Positions 23,234 to 35,368 of a stretch of 64,000 nucleotides of DNA are shown here, piece after piece. Made by a program: the position numbers and the translations under genes. The notes beneath the pieces were generated by a model. It saw only the letters and a program-made list of their open reading frames with translations. It was not told where the DNA came from and did not search any database. The first letter of the stretch is position 1. Every line of letters starts with the position of its first letter. This DNA comes from Camillea tinctor. Lineage: Eukaryota; Ascomycota; Sordariomycetes; Xylariales; Xylariaceae. The DNA lies in NCBI GenBank assembly GCA_022578605.1, contig MU394148.1:47271-111270 (forward strand), in the 5' to 3' direction.

Positions 23234-24921
23234 ATGGCAAATCGACTCTTCACCTCTGTTGACTCCAAGTCCAAGATAGGCTATTTATCTAATGCCGTCA
23301 CTGGTAATCTCACCAATTACATTACGAAGTGTGCCAGAAGTTTCGTTATCGAAGCTTTAAAGCGTATTCGCCATGAAGAACTTATCATTGAAGATACACG
23401 ATCTGATGAGACGCTCTGTTTTAGCAAGCCTGGGAAGCTATCATGCCAACTTAAGGTGGTAAACGACAGTATGTGGTGGAGAGTATTATCTGGTGGTTCA
23501 ATCGTAAGTCACAAAGGATTACTGGTGGTCAGAATCATTACTAAATAGCTTGTCAGGGGCTGGCAGAGTCATATATGCTAGGAGAAGTTGAATGTCCTGA
23601 CATGACTGCTTTCTTGGAAGTAAAATAGGGCTTCAATAAATCTGATACGATGTCGCTAACACGCTGGAGGTAATGATATTGAACCGCGATAACATCTCGG
23701 ACATGAGTAATCCTCTGTCGTCTCTAGCATCGGCTTTAGTTGGGTGGACGCGTGCCTCCAACAGAATATCAACTTCCCCCAACAACGTCAAAGCCCATTA
23801 TGATATCTCCAATGAAGTATTCGAATCCTTCCTGTCGCCGGATACGACGTACTCCTGCCCCATCTGGCTGCCACAAGACTCCATTGAGAGCAAAACGGAC
23901 ACCCTCGCAGTACCCAGATCCGGCAATTACATCAAATCATTGACCAAGCCAAAAATCAAGCAATCCGACCACGTCCTCGATATAGGAACAGGATGGGGGA
24001 GCTTCGCCATCGAAGCAGTCAAAATGACACGGTGTCGCGTGACCTCTCTCACGCTGTCCGTAGAGCAGAAGGCAGAAGCCGAAGCTAGAATCACCAAGGC
24101 AGGATTCGAGAGCCGCATCTCGGTGGTTCTCAAAGATTATCGTGAGTTTTCAGCAGATCACGACCAGCCGTTTGACAAGATCGTATCGATTGAAATGCTG
24201 GAGCACGTTGGGAAGGACTATCTGCCCGAGTACTTCCGGATCGTGGATAAACTCTTACGGAGGAAAGGAGGGATTGCTATCTTCCAATCGAGCACGATGC
24301 CCGAGACTGTAAGGAACTAATACAGTACTATCAAATGGAAAGGGACACAGCTGATAAGACTTTTTTTGATTTTATCAGAGATATCATTCATACAATGAAG
24401 GAAACGAGTGAGTGAACCCTTCCTCTTTTCTCTCAGCGGAAGACCCAAGTCTGACAAGGCGGATGATAGTTTCATCCGACAATATACCTTCCCGGGGGCC
24501 CATCTACCCACCGTGACCAGAATCATCGAAGCAGCGCACTAGGGATCCGGCGGCGACCTCGTGCTAGATCGGTTCGTCAACTTAGGGGGTCACTACAGCA
24601 GGTATCTCCGGGAGTGGCGGGAAAACTTCCTCGCGAACTTCGAGACTAGCATCGTCCCGGCCTTGAAGGAGAAAAACGCGGGGCTAACAGAGGGCGCGAT
24701 TGAGAGTTTTATTAAGAGGAAGTGGCTGGTACGTAATTATAGTCCGATATTATGTTCGAGGATTCTTTTCGTCCAGTCTGCATGCTAATGATATTTTTCT
24801 TTTTCAACAGTTCTATTTTCCCTTTTGCGAGGCAGTTTTTAATACGAAGACTATTGGTGTAGCCATAGTGACATTTGCTCGGGAGGGAGCCGTAGAGACT
24901 TTAGAGGGTATCCAACCCTAG
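23234..24921 (+). pseudogene. Cyclopropane-fatty-acyl-phospholipid synthase, inactivated
   Basis: Exon blocks 23234-23503, 23557-23619, 23670-24308, 24437-24728 and 24811-24921 follow fungal CFA synthases. The N-terminal block reads LAESYMLGEVECPDMTAFLE; the substrate-region block AHYDISNEVFESFLSPD, then TYSCPIW. The SAM-binding block is VLDIGTGWGSFAIEA, followed by SLTLSVEQ and IEMLEHVG. The C-terminus is FVNLGGHYSRYLREW and FCEAVFNTKTIGVA, ending REGAVETLEGI. The reading frame fails at the exon 3-4 join, where one base too many lies before the GTAAGG donor, and is interrupted by TAG at 24540-24542 within AAH-stop-GSGGDLV. Intact enzymes transfer a methylene from SAM onto unsaturated acyl chains of membrane phospholipid. 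With these two lesions it is probably dead, though otherwise well conserved, implying recent loss. Confidence 0.8.
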
Positions 24922-25470
24922 CCTATTGTCTGTAGAAGGAAGGGTTAACTTAGATATGGCTATGTATAGGTATCTAAAACAAGACCCATATCGTCTTTTG
25001 CGTTTAACGTCCACAACAACAATGTAGAGACGTAATATATAAGCACCAACATGATAACGAATCGACTAGTACGACTCAGAAGCAGCATATCGATTCAATT
25101 AGTTGTATAAAGACTTCGTCTTTCCTTTAAGAGCACTCAGGAAACATTACCGTGGGAAAGATTAAAGTCTTCATAAAGACATCACAACCTAACAAAAACA
25201 AATAGAAACCGCCCATCTCTCCAGGCGAGAATTTTACATAGGAGCGTAACTTTGAACTTTGTGTGTGAAGCTCCATAAGTAGCTTGCGAAGTAGATAGCT
25301 CTTAGCCCTATTCGCCGATGTGGGCCTGGATACACGTTCACAAGCATGGAGAACCGCATTATTTTCAGCTTTAGAGCAATTTAACATAGATATAACAACT
25401 AGGAGAATAAAGTATTTTTATATATATAAAATAGAGAGAAAGAGAAAAATAATAAAAAAGAATGAGTTGA
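24922..25470. other. Intergenic, AT-rich
   Basis: No gene. A purine-rich, A-rich run (25405-25465) directly precedes the tRNA-like sequence, on the side of its 3' end, and would give the T-run expected of a pol III terminator on the minus strand. Confidence 0.4.
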
Positions 25471-25620
25471 CTCCCCCGGACAGGCTTGAACTGTCAACCT
25501 CCTGATTGCTTCTTAACAGTCACTATTGCAGAAATTAGTATGCGATGTTGTTTTTAGAGTTCATCTTTGAAAGATGTGACGGGTAACTTACGACGCGCTA
25601 GCCAATTGCGCCACGGAGGA
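25471..25620 (-). tRNA. tRNA-like gene with interrupted anticodon arm (Asn-GTT if spliced; possible pseudogene)
   Basis: The 5' arm TCCTCCG pairs with CGGGGGA at 25472-25478 (one T·G wobble). The D-arm is GCGC-AATTGGCTA-GCGC; the T-arm is GACAG-TTCAAGC-CTGTC, with ideal loop sequence. The arm between D-arm and variable loop contains about 76 surplus bases. If 69 bases (25523-25591, starting GTAAGT, containing TACTAAT and ending ATAG) are removed and a 7-base canonical-position intron follows residue 37, an anticodon stem TCTGA/TCAGG with loop CTGTTAA forms, giving anticodon GTT. Without removal no anticodon stem can form. The total length is twice normal. Either a pseudogene with an insertion or an unusual interrupted tRNA. 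Confidence 0.55.
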
Positions 25621-26345
25621 TCCAAGTTGCGGATCGCTTGGTGGGTGGTTGAGACGAGCCGCAAACAAGTATTATATCGGAGGACCCGCCTCAAGGGCTG
25701 TGTTGAATATTTACTTATAATTCCAAAGTTGACAGCTTCTTTAACATCTAAACTAATATTAAATAGAGTGCATGTATGGGTTAATACAGGGTGGTTATTA
25801 ACATGAATTGTTTCCATTTCCAAAATTTGTTATAGTGTTCTAGTTGAGCGAACGAGAGCAGCTTGAACAAGACTACTAATGATACCTTGAGGACTATTGG
25901 ATTAACTTCCATCATATGGGACAAGGTTTAATGATATCCTCTTTAAAAGCATACCTTTTCCTACCTTTTTAGATACAGGTACTACTTCGTAGTGAGGTAG
26001 CTGTAAAAGAAGCAGAGCAAGCCACAAGATGAAGGTGCGTGGCTAAGCAAGATCAACGCGCCACATCTGAGATAGGGACGGATTAGGAAAGTGGGTCATG
26101 TCTTTAAGTTCTGATCCATGCTGGTCCACATCAATGACGACATTATCACTTCTTGACCTTACATGCATGTCAGGTACTTGACAAAAGCCTTACAACAAGG
26201 TCATACCCAAGACCTCCTTCACTACCCAAGAAATCAAAATAAATCTTCTACATTCTGAAAAAACACAATATCTTCGTTCGATCTCTCCATAACCAACCCC
26301 CGCCTCTGTATCTACAACGCCAATACCTATTCAACCCAACACGCC
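25621..26345. other. Intergenic, upstream of the RRT8-like gene
   Basis: No supported ORF or RNA. The last 100 bases are pyrimidine/AC-rich leader-like sequence before the ATG at 26346. Confidence 0.4.
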
Positions 26346-27773
26346 ATGTCTAGTGGTTTCGTAGGCAACGTCCAAGCGAAGGCCCAAGAGGTCGCGTACG
26401 TCCATACTCTACCACACATGGCTGTAGATCACCTCAAACTTTTATTATGGATGAGCTAACATACTATGAAGGAAGGAGGACTTTGAGAAGGCCAAAGTCC
26501 TTCTCTCAGATGCAGCAAAGAGCGGTGCTTATTTATATCCCTTTAAGTATGGTGTCGCCCCGGCTCGTCTCCTTCTTGATATTCTATATATACGGTTAGT
26601 AACTAAATAAAAATCTATTAAGGGGTATCGTCTACTTCACCACTCACAAGGCTCTATGGAAGCCCTTTGCGTCACGCGTATTGCCGACACTAGGACTCAC
26701 AGCCGGTGTGACGGCTTTTATGTTCCTCTTCACTTATCTCCCACAGCTAGCTATTCTCGTCTTTGTCAACGGGCCCCTCGCTGTCCTTACCACAGTGCTC
26801 CTGATACTCAACGAGAGCTCCACTATCGTGAACATTATATCACGAAACTTCTTGCTGCAGGAAGCCCTGCTCGACACATTCGATGGCACTCTCGTCGCAC
26901 GAAATGCAAATGAAATCGTCAGCGAGGGACGCCAGCTGAAATCGGGAAGTGACCCCATTGCGAGACTCGGCAAGATTCTTAAGAGCCCATTTTCGAAGTT
27001 CACACCAAAGGCCCTCATTCGCTACGTCATGTATCTTCCGCTGAATTTTATTCCCGGTATAGACACACTTCGCTCTCCCATTCCTAACCGAGACATCTAC
27101 TAATACGAAAGCTAGTCGTCGGTACGGTTATCTTTATTCTCATTCAAGGTTGGTCGATAATAACCGTCATTATTGAATAAATTGTTTTAGTTAAACACCA
27201 ACTAGGTCAAACGAGAGGAAAATCGGTTCACGGCAGAGTATATCCCCCTCCGAGGATTTATGGCTTACGGGCGAAACTAACCTAGATCAACGATAGTACT
27301 TCCAACTGAAGCGATGGTCGTCATCTCAGCAGAGAGATTGGCTAGAAAGCCACGTTGGTTCATACACTACGTAAGACATTGCCCCCTAGGTTATCTTCTC
27401 GTCTGTTTTCCTGTACACTGTTCCTTTCATTGGGCACATGGTACATGTATCGCTTCGCAAAATTTATTGTAAACCCTAGCATGAACCATCACGTTCCAAG
27501 ATGGCATCAGGAACTTACGATCTATATCTGACATGTGCCACGCAGATTTGGGACTATCGCGACTGTTCTCGAAATGATACCTATCTTGTCAATTTTCTTT
27601 GCATTCACCAACACTGGTCAGTTCTAGTCTCACCGTTGTAACACGTGAAGAAACTGACAGGTAGCCTTGTAGTTGGAGCTGCACTGTGGGCAGCCGATCT
27701 CGAGCAGAAGAACACGCAGATGACCACAGGCACCGCTCTCAATCTACGAGAAAGTGCTAAGAAAGCCGAGTAA
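26346..27773 (+). CDS. RRT8-like integral membrane protein (outer spore wall protein family), eight exons
   Basis: Eight exons join cleanly into 293 residues: 26346-26395, 26472-26546, 26623-27056, 27116-27148, 27206-27237, 27297-27370, 27546-27616, 27661-27773. Every junction has GT/AG and keeps frame. The core reads SGAYLYPFKGIVYFTTHKAL, then THKALWKPF, TYLPQLAILVFVNGPLA, NESSTIVNIISRNFL, DTFDGTLVARNANE, and YLPLNFIPVVGTVIFILIQ. It continues SVHGRYFQLK, FGTIATVLEMIPILSIFFAF and VGAALWAADLE. These match fungal RRT8/LDS-type proteins, polytopic membrane proteins linked in yeast to lipid droplets and the spore wall. Four or five hydrophobic helices are visible. Two exons are only 33 and 32 nt. 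No lesion is seen, unlike its lipid-gene neighbours. Confidence 0.88.
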
Positions 27774-30520
27774 AGGGTCACAGAAGATGCACAAAACCGA
27801 CACCTCCGAAATTACATGGATTGAGGTATTGCAGCGTGGCCAATGGCGAGCCACATCCCAACCAATAATTCCAAAAGCCCTCGTGGTAGGCAGGTTCTTA
27901 ATATGATTGGTGTCCACGAGGCAAACGGCTATTGCGGGAGTCTACAGCACAGAAATCACATGTCACATTTACCTAATGAAAATTGCTTTTCAGATACCTC
28001 TATACCTATCTATAGTATCAATCAATAATACATGAGGTTCTGACGAACTTAATTCCTACAGTCTATTCAAGAGGTTGATGTCGCAAATGTTTCGTATATC
28101 ACCGACGGGAAGGATACCCGACAATCGATATTAAACTAGGAATTGAATCATGGGATATGATGCAGCCAGGCTTCATGGAAAAGGATTCCAACATACTCTA
28201 CATAACCTATGGTAGATAAACCATCCTATTATTAACCTCGACTACTTCTCTAAGTGGAGACTTATACCTAGGTTAGGTAATTGCCATTTACATGCATCAC
28301 TAACGGCAGTGCATCCGCTATAATCTCACAACGAGCTGAACGAGGCAGGTTCATTTTCAAACGTCAGCTCGGGCAACCAGGTAGCTGGAACCAGACTGCC
28401 AGAGTTGGGACTAATGGCTACGTACTAGGTTAGAGCTTGATATAAGACGGTGATACAAACTCTCACAGTGAAACGTGTCAAGGCTCGAATTATTCGAAAA
28501 ACCCCTGTCTAGGTGCTACCCCTGGTTGATACCTAGTAGACGGGTAGCTACATCTAGGATCAGCCACCTAGCGAGAGCTCCTGCAGCTTAACACATATGG
28601 CCACGACCCGCATAGGAAGCTACCTATGATAGTATGTTGCCATTTCGTCATCTACTTCCACAAACCCTACTTAATGTAGACTGTTAGGTACTTAGATAGG
28701 TAGGTTATAATTATCAAATTGATACTACAACAACTGAGTCAGTCAACACAGTTTTCACAACCAGATATTACACGAGTGATTTCTCGTTCTCGTAAACGTT
28801 GAAGTCATTGCCCATCGCGCCACAAGTCAGATTGTGCTTCAGGGGATGGTTCGTACAATACCACAGTCATCTGGACCTGATATAACACAGAGGAAATAGC
28901 GCGGCACACTATGGGATTGAGTAAGCATTGACACTGGCCGATGTGGTCACTCCAAAACCTACGATAGGTAGAATCTGAAATGACCTAACAATAATTTAAT
29001 ATGTCTCAGTCCCAGCACCGAACAGACTGTAAGCGTTCTTACAATATCTACCTTCTTGACTTATCAGTAAGCTAGCCAGCCTAACACGAGATCCTATGCT
29101 CTTCAAAGTTCAGTTTCCTGACGCATTACGATATTACTGTCTAGCAGCAGCCCCTGTAAGATGCCTACTCAAGAACCTCTATTACGGCACAATGAGGGAG
29201 TTTGCTACAGATCCGAAGGGACTCCACACCGGGTGTACCGACCAGATGCTGTCATCGACCGTCTCTAGAAGAGCGCGCATAGGTGCCTATCCTACCGAGA
29301 GAAACTGACAAACAGATCTCATCTTCGATACGGATAGATATTACCGTGCCGGCAATCTCGATAGAGAGAGAGAAAAGCAGAATGCGGTCCCATAGGGTGC
29401 TTGCTACGGGATCGGTGGTTGATATATCGTATCGGATCCAATGAGAGGCTAGCATCGGCACTTCAGGGGATCTAATTGGGAAAGCTGTTAACCTCAAACT
29501 ACGATGGGTTTTCAGGAAACACCAAACCCATGCAGATCGAGACACTCTGGTACCAGGTAAGGAGGCAGGTATGTGTTGAGTCTTGGGTACGGAACGTTCA
29601 AGTTGGGTATAACGAATGAAGTAATGCATATACTAAGATACCTGCATATAGGTACCTGCATGACTGAGGCTTGGAGGGTTGATAGTGGACTCAGTGGATT
29701 GACGGGAGGTTATTGCCCTACCCAACTCGAATGAGAATACCTAAAGTTTAGAAAACGTCTCAAACCTCAGCGAGATTCGAGGTCGGAACCGACCATGAGG
29801 TCATGTGGAAGCAGATCTCCTATTCGATGACGCGCCTGCCCAAGGTACGTGCCTATCTCCTGCTTAGAGCTCTTTCCCTGAAATGCGAGTCTTGCTTATC
29901 TGAGTTCTAGCTTGAGAAAAATAGGGGTTGTACCTCTTACCTGAACACATTGCAACTCGATGTGCAATTCGCTATAGGTATACATGTAGATGTACAGTTT
30001 ATCTAGGTACATTTGTAGAAACCTCATACGTAAATCTTTACCACATGTATCAGGCCGCTTCAGAGGTCCTTCCTCTGCTGCAACTTACCTCACTTCTACT
30101 ACCACTTATAACTTCCTTCCATCTCTCCCTCTCTCCCTCTTTCCCTAGAAAGCTCTACCCATCCTCAAATTCTTTCCCACCTTCATTCGTTTTAACGCTT
30201 TCAACCACCCTCACACTCTCTTTCTTCCTCTCCTATGCGAGTCCTGACAAGCCTCTCATTTTTCTCTTGTCCTGTACCCATCGTCAGCTACGATCTCTCG
30301 TCCATATTCCCCCCCCTTATCATAACTTTCATTTATCCCCTCGCTTTCTATCCGTATTAGGCTTTTACTAAAGCCATCTACTGCACTGGTTTAGCCAACC
30401 CTGTTCATCACGTTCACTATTGTCTGCGTACATATCACCATCCTTTCTTGGATCCCTCGCAGAATTGAATCTCAGCACGTCTCGCATTCCATCTACCAAG
30501 CCAGTATCTGAGACGCAATC
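27774..30520. other. Large intergenic region
   Basis: About 2.7 kb with only short ORFs. A minus-strand 125-codon ORF (29252-29629) lacks recognisable features. The last ~450 bases before the mucin-like gene are strongly CT-rich, as expected for a leader or promoter. No transposon or RNA is recognised. Confidence 0.4.
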
Positions 30521-33500
30521 ATGAGAGCCTCGACTCTCTCTGCCGACCTTGTGTCGGTGGTCCTGCTGTTTGGTTGTATCACCGGCATCCTTGCCATTCC
30601 CAATGGACTCGAGCCCCTCGTTCGACGTGAATTTCCCCATGACGAGACCACCACTCAGCCCAATTATGGGCTTTTTGGTAGATCCGAGCCTGACAATGGG
30701 GCATATGATTATCCTAGTCCACCCCCCGGGGCGTATGGCGGTCCGCCTCTTCCCCTGTCCACCTCAGAGGTGACTTCTTCTACTGTGTCCATTTCAAGCC
30801 AGTCTAGTTTCACCGCAGGTACATCCTCTAGTATGTTTTACGTGATCCTCTCCCCAATATATCACTCGGAATGCTCACTCTATGCAGGTACAGCTTCCGT
30901 GACAAGTTCTCTGCCCCTATCTTCGTCTATCTCTGCGTCCGGATCTAGCGTAGCATCTCTGAACAGCACTTCTGGGACTCCAGCCTCGGCGGTTTCACCT
31001 GTTGTGAGTAGTTCATCTCCAGTATGGTCTGACATATATCATTCCCGTGGACCTCTGATCCTAAAGATTTACTCATTCCTCCCACACGTTCGAACCTTGG
31101 CTAACGAGAGATATAGACCGGTTCATCAATCACGTCTAATATAACCACTCCTTTGACTAGCTCGGCAACCATAACGCTTGTGTCCACAGTTTCGGAGTCC
31201 TCAAGAACCATGACAGTTTTTCCCAATGGAACCACACTTGGAACTTCTGGTGCGGAACCTGTTACAGGCACAGCTACGAGCACTTTGACTTCTAGCACAT
31301 CCAGTATGGTTCTTAGCAGCATTAGTGCCACTGGTAGTCTCACGATGCCACCCAGTAGCTCAAACAACATTTCGGGTACTGCACCGACTAGCCAGAGTGT
31401 TATTGGTATTACGGAAACTGGTGCCATCACGAACAGTGGAACGCCCCCCTTCCCGCTACCGAACTCGACAACATCTTCAGGCCCTACAGGAAGCATCTCA
31501 ATTGGATTAAGCTCTATTAGCCAGACATTCTTACCCTCGGGCTCTCCTAGTCCAATCCAGACAGGATCTTCCACGGCAAATAACACTGCTGCTAGCATGA
31601 CTAACCCATTACCATCTGCATCTAGCACAGTTGCACCATTCTCTATGACTAATTCTACAAGCGGAACAGCAATCAATTCAGGGTTGCCACCTGCTACTGG
31701 TGCTACTATTGGTACTATTTCTTCCCAGTCGGCCCCTTTCCCATTGCCTAACTCAACGTTTGGAACGGGTGGTCCAACGAGTCTATCGCTCACTGGGACA
31801 GGACCTTCGACTATTTCCGGCCCAGGGCCAGTAACCAGAAGTCTCACTACCCAAGGAAGCTTTTTACCCACTGCTACTGGAGCTTCGAGCACTATTCTTA
31901 ATCTAACTGAAACGGCCCCTTTCCCGATGACCAACTCAAGTTTGCCATCCGTTGGACCTACTGGTAGCTCTAGTAATATAGGGACAGTAGCCCCTATCAC
32001 AGTATCCCCTTTGACAACTTCTCTAGCACCAAATTCAACTACATTGCCAGGACCTAGTAATGTGACAAGTACATCTGGTTCATCCACAGCTCCATTCCCT
32101 ATGACAAATTCGACGTTCCTAGGAAGCGGTACGACAGGGCCAACCAGAACAAGAACCAGGTATCATGGAACTAGAAGTATCATTCCTCCTCAATCAGGGA
32201 GCCAGGCTAGCAGCACCTCACCTCCCGGTACTCAGACAAACAATTCAACACTGACTTCCCTGATTTCGCCTATCGGCTCTAGCCTTGGTACAAGTGTTGC
32301 TACTACAGGCTCCTTAACCTCCCCACCCCCGTTTCCCTTTCCAAATATCACAGGCACGCTGGCTCCTACTATTGCATCAAGTGGAAGTGGTGCATCCCCA
32401 ATACAAGGGACCCAATCTACTGCCGAGACACCATTTCCTATGCCAAATACAACGACGTCAATTAATCCCACTTCGCCTGAGAGCTCTTTCACTGTAAGTG
32501 GCTTCACGCCTCCGCCTGAGAGTTCCTTCACTATAAATGGATCCACTCCGCTGCCAACTTCTACTGGATCAGTAGCGAACAGTTCTAGCTTGATGTCTAG
32601 CACAGGGCTATCTACATCGTTACCTGGAGAGCTCTCTACAGCGGCACCTTTCCCATTTACCAATTCCACGGGATTTCCTGGTCCAACTGCATCGTCAATT
32701 GGTAGTTTATCATCCATTAGTGCAACGGGTCTTCCGCCGAGACCTACCTCTGTCACATCCTTGTCCATTCCCATCACAAACTCAACAGAGATTCCAGGAC
32801 CAACAATAGGCTCCGTAATAAGTGCAAATCAAACATCTGCTGTCTTGCCAACAGGTACTGCGACAAACAGCTCTCTAATAACAGCTTCTGTTCCAACTGC
32901 ACCACCTATTATAACGTCGTCCATCGACACGACCTGCAATGAAACTACGCCGATGACGCAGTCAAACTCTACCACGATTCGCACTATATCTACAAAGTTT
33001 CCGGTGCCTGTTAACACAACTTTGACTACCACAAAACTCACGTCTACATCATCTATCTCTATAACTACCATGACGATGCCGTCCAACTCGTCAGCTCCTA
33101 TAGATACGACTTGTAGCGAAACAACGATCACTCAATCGGGCATTACGACGGTACTGACATCATCTACAACTTCATCAGCTTCAGTTGATACAACCTGTAC
33201 CGAGACAACAATTACGCAGTCCGGCTCAACAACTGTTCTGATGTCGAGCTCGAGCACTTTACAAGCCTCAGCTGCTGGATCTGGTTCTAGTAGCATCTTA
33301 GGTAAGTCGATACCACTGTGACTCTAGACGAAATGACGTTCTAACAGATCTCATAGGAAACTTGACGAGTGGTATTGCTCTGTCGACGTTTTTAACGTCT
33401 ACTACTGCCGCAGCATCGGGTCAATCATTGAACAGCAGCAGCGTATTGCCAAGTGTCGTGTCGCCAAGTTCTTTTCTAGCAATGAGTACTTCGTCCCAAA

Positions 33501-33715
33501 CTGAACCCCCTTCTCCTTTGCCAGATAAAGATCGATGGCATAGCGCGCCTTCAGGGCCTTCCGCATTCAATGTTGAGGGAGATGATGAAAATGGCATCGA
33601 GGCTCCAGATGAGCATACTGAAGGCGGGCCTGAGAAGGATGCCGCATCAAGATGGCGACAATATCTCCATAAACTGATGCCGATTTTCGGCCAGGAAGAA
33701 GTCAACAATGAGTAG
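30521..33715 (+). CDS. Secreted Ser/Thr-rich mucin-like (adhesin-type) protein
   Basis: Four exons (30521-30818, 30888-31003, 31117-33301, 33357-33715) give 985 residues. Introns of 69, 113 and 55 nt keep frame. An N-terminal signal peptide (LVSVVLLFGCITGILA) is followed by a short Pro-rich section, then hundreds of Ser/Thr/Pro/Gly residues and many NST/NTT sequons. About nine repeats carry a core like APFPMTNST with GPT a few residues later. Near the end are three copies of DTTC-ETTITQSG-like modules, each with one Cys. The C-terminus changes to a charged segment (DKDRWHSA, KDAASRWRQYLHKLMPIFGQ) with no GPI-type tail or membrane helix. This suggests a heavily O-glycosylated wall or extracellular protein; function is unproven. 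Confidence 0.8.
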
Positions 33716-35368
33716 AGTGGTCGTCAATGGCGTATGCCATCAGTCCTCCACTTATTAGAGATTTGGCAGTGGCCAATGATATGCGGAGGGATTTCTTGAT
33801 GTTACATTATTGTGTTGTTATATGGTGGAGAGTGACTAAAGGTAGGTATGAAGGATTTGATTTTGGGAGCTGAGAAAATAAGAGGATGTGTGCGGGAAAA
33901 GGGGAAGTAAAGGAAAACACTAGGCTTAGGTACCTCTATTCTGTAATGATGACAACATGCCCTCCTAATACTTATTGGAATTATAGAAACTGTAGGCAAG
34001 CCGCAAGATTTGTGAATATCCTAGTGTAACCTGACCTAAGTGACCTCTAAGCAATAGGTATTTACGGGAGTAAGTCAATGTACCGGCTTGGCAATAAATA
34101 TGAGACAGGGGTCGGGTAATCTAATTGCTGCTCCCAAGGTTCCATCATTGGTGATCACCTAGAAATGAAGAAACCTTTCACAAGCAAGTGGCTAGGTAGG
34201 TAGCTTATATCAAACGAAATGTTCATTGGAGATTCTAGTAACGCATAAATGAAGAAATGACGACAGAGGCCTCTGTTTTCCTCAGGTTTATTATAGTCAC
34301 TATTGCATGATGCGTACTCTTAGCCAGTTATTAAACATGTTAGTATTCTTTGATGAGTCTGCAAGTAATCTGGGCATATTTTTCAAGCTTTTTCACACGG
34401 ACCCTGTGGACCATTTTCGTTGGTGGTTAAGGTAAAATGGGGCTGAAGTACTATATATAGGGGATTTCCATAAGTTTTTTTTTTTTTCTCCGTGGCATGA
34501 TAAAAGACGTCGTGTGCTCTTGTCTAGGGTAAAATGAGATGATCATTCCCTATCCCCTTTTTTTATTTCATATAAAAGGCGAAGAAAAAGAGATCAAGAG
34601 CTTTTAGACTACCAAGGGAAATAAATCCAAGGGGAAAAGTGGAAATTTGGGAAGATGTAAATTGAGGTAGGGTAGGTTTAAGAGAGAGAAGGTTACGTAG
34701 GTAGGCTGGGTGATTAATGTGAGACCGGGGAATTGCTTCTTAGTGGATTGATATGATATACTCTTAACCTGGGGAGCGATATAATACATGATAGTATATC
34801 TTGAATAAATAAAAAGAGCCCTTCCATTCCTTACCCCCAGCATGCGCCATGGCCATGGCTCCGGGTACGCACGTATCGTATGAATCGAAAGGTGAAGGGT
34901 GAAAGGTGGAGGTGCTCGTTTTCGGTTTTGAAGATATTGAAATAATGAGTTTGAGATATAATCTATATGTAAGCTTTCATCTCTCTCACTCTCCAACACA
35001 CATACATATATACACGATCTTTCTTCTTGGTGATTTGATTTATATTGAGACTTTTACTTTCGTTTTTATTTCTTTTTTTTTGAGCCGCACTGGTGCACTC
35101 GTTTTTTGATCTGCTTGTCCGGTCCATTGAATGATTGATTGTTTCATCTCATAGAAAGGCATTTTGATATTTCGTGCTGGTCCCAGTGATCGTGAAATAT
35201 ACCATCGTTGACGGACTACCATTCTTTTACCGAGAAGGAGAAAGACACATATTATATCTCATTTCTCCTTGACATTACGCTTACACACTCTTTGCTGCTT
35301 CACTCTCCTTACCTTATCGTTTACAATACCTACCTACTAGCATAGAGAAAAGAAAGGGGCGTAGAAAG
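33716..35368. other. Intergenic region
   Basis: The first part is the 3' flank of the mucin-like gene. A T-run is at 34479-34489. The last 130 bases are CT-rich leader-like sequence before the pectinase start codon. No gene is supported. Confidence 0.4.

Noticed and set aside
29252..29629. 125-codon minus-strand ORF
   Set aside because: Composition unlike a protein family and no supporting signals.
31101..32087. 328-codon minus-strand ORF opposite the mucin-like gene
   Set aside because: Val/Gly/Leu-rich shadow of the Ser/Thr/Pro repeats; no independent features.
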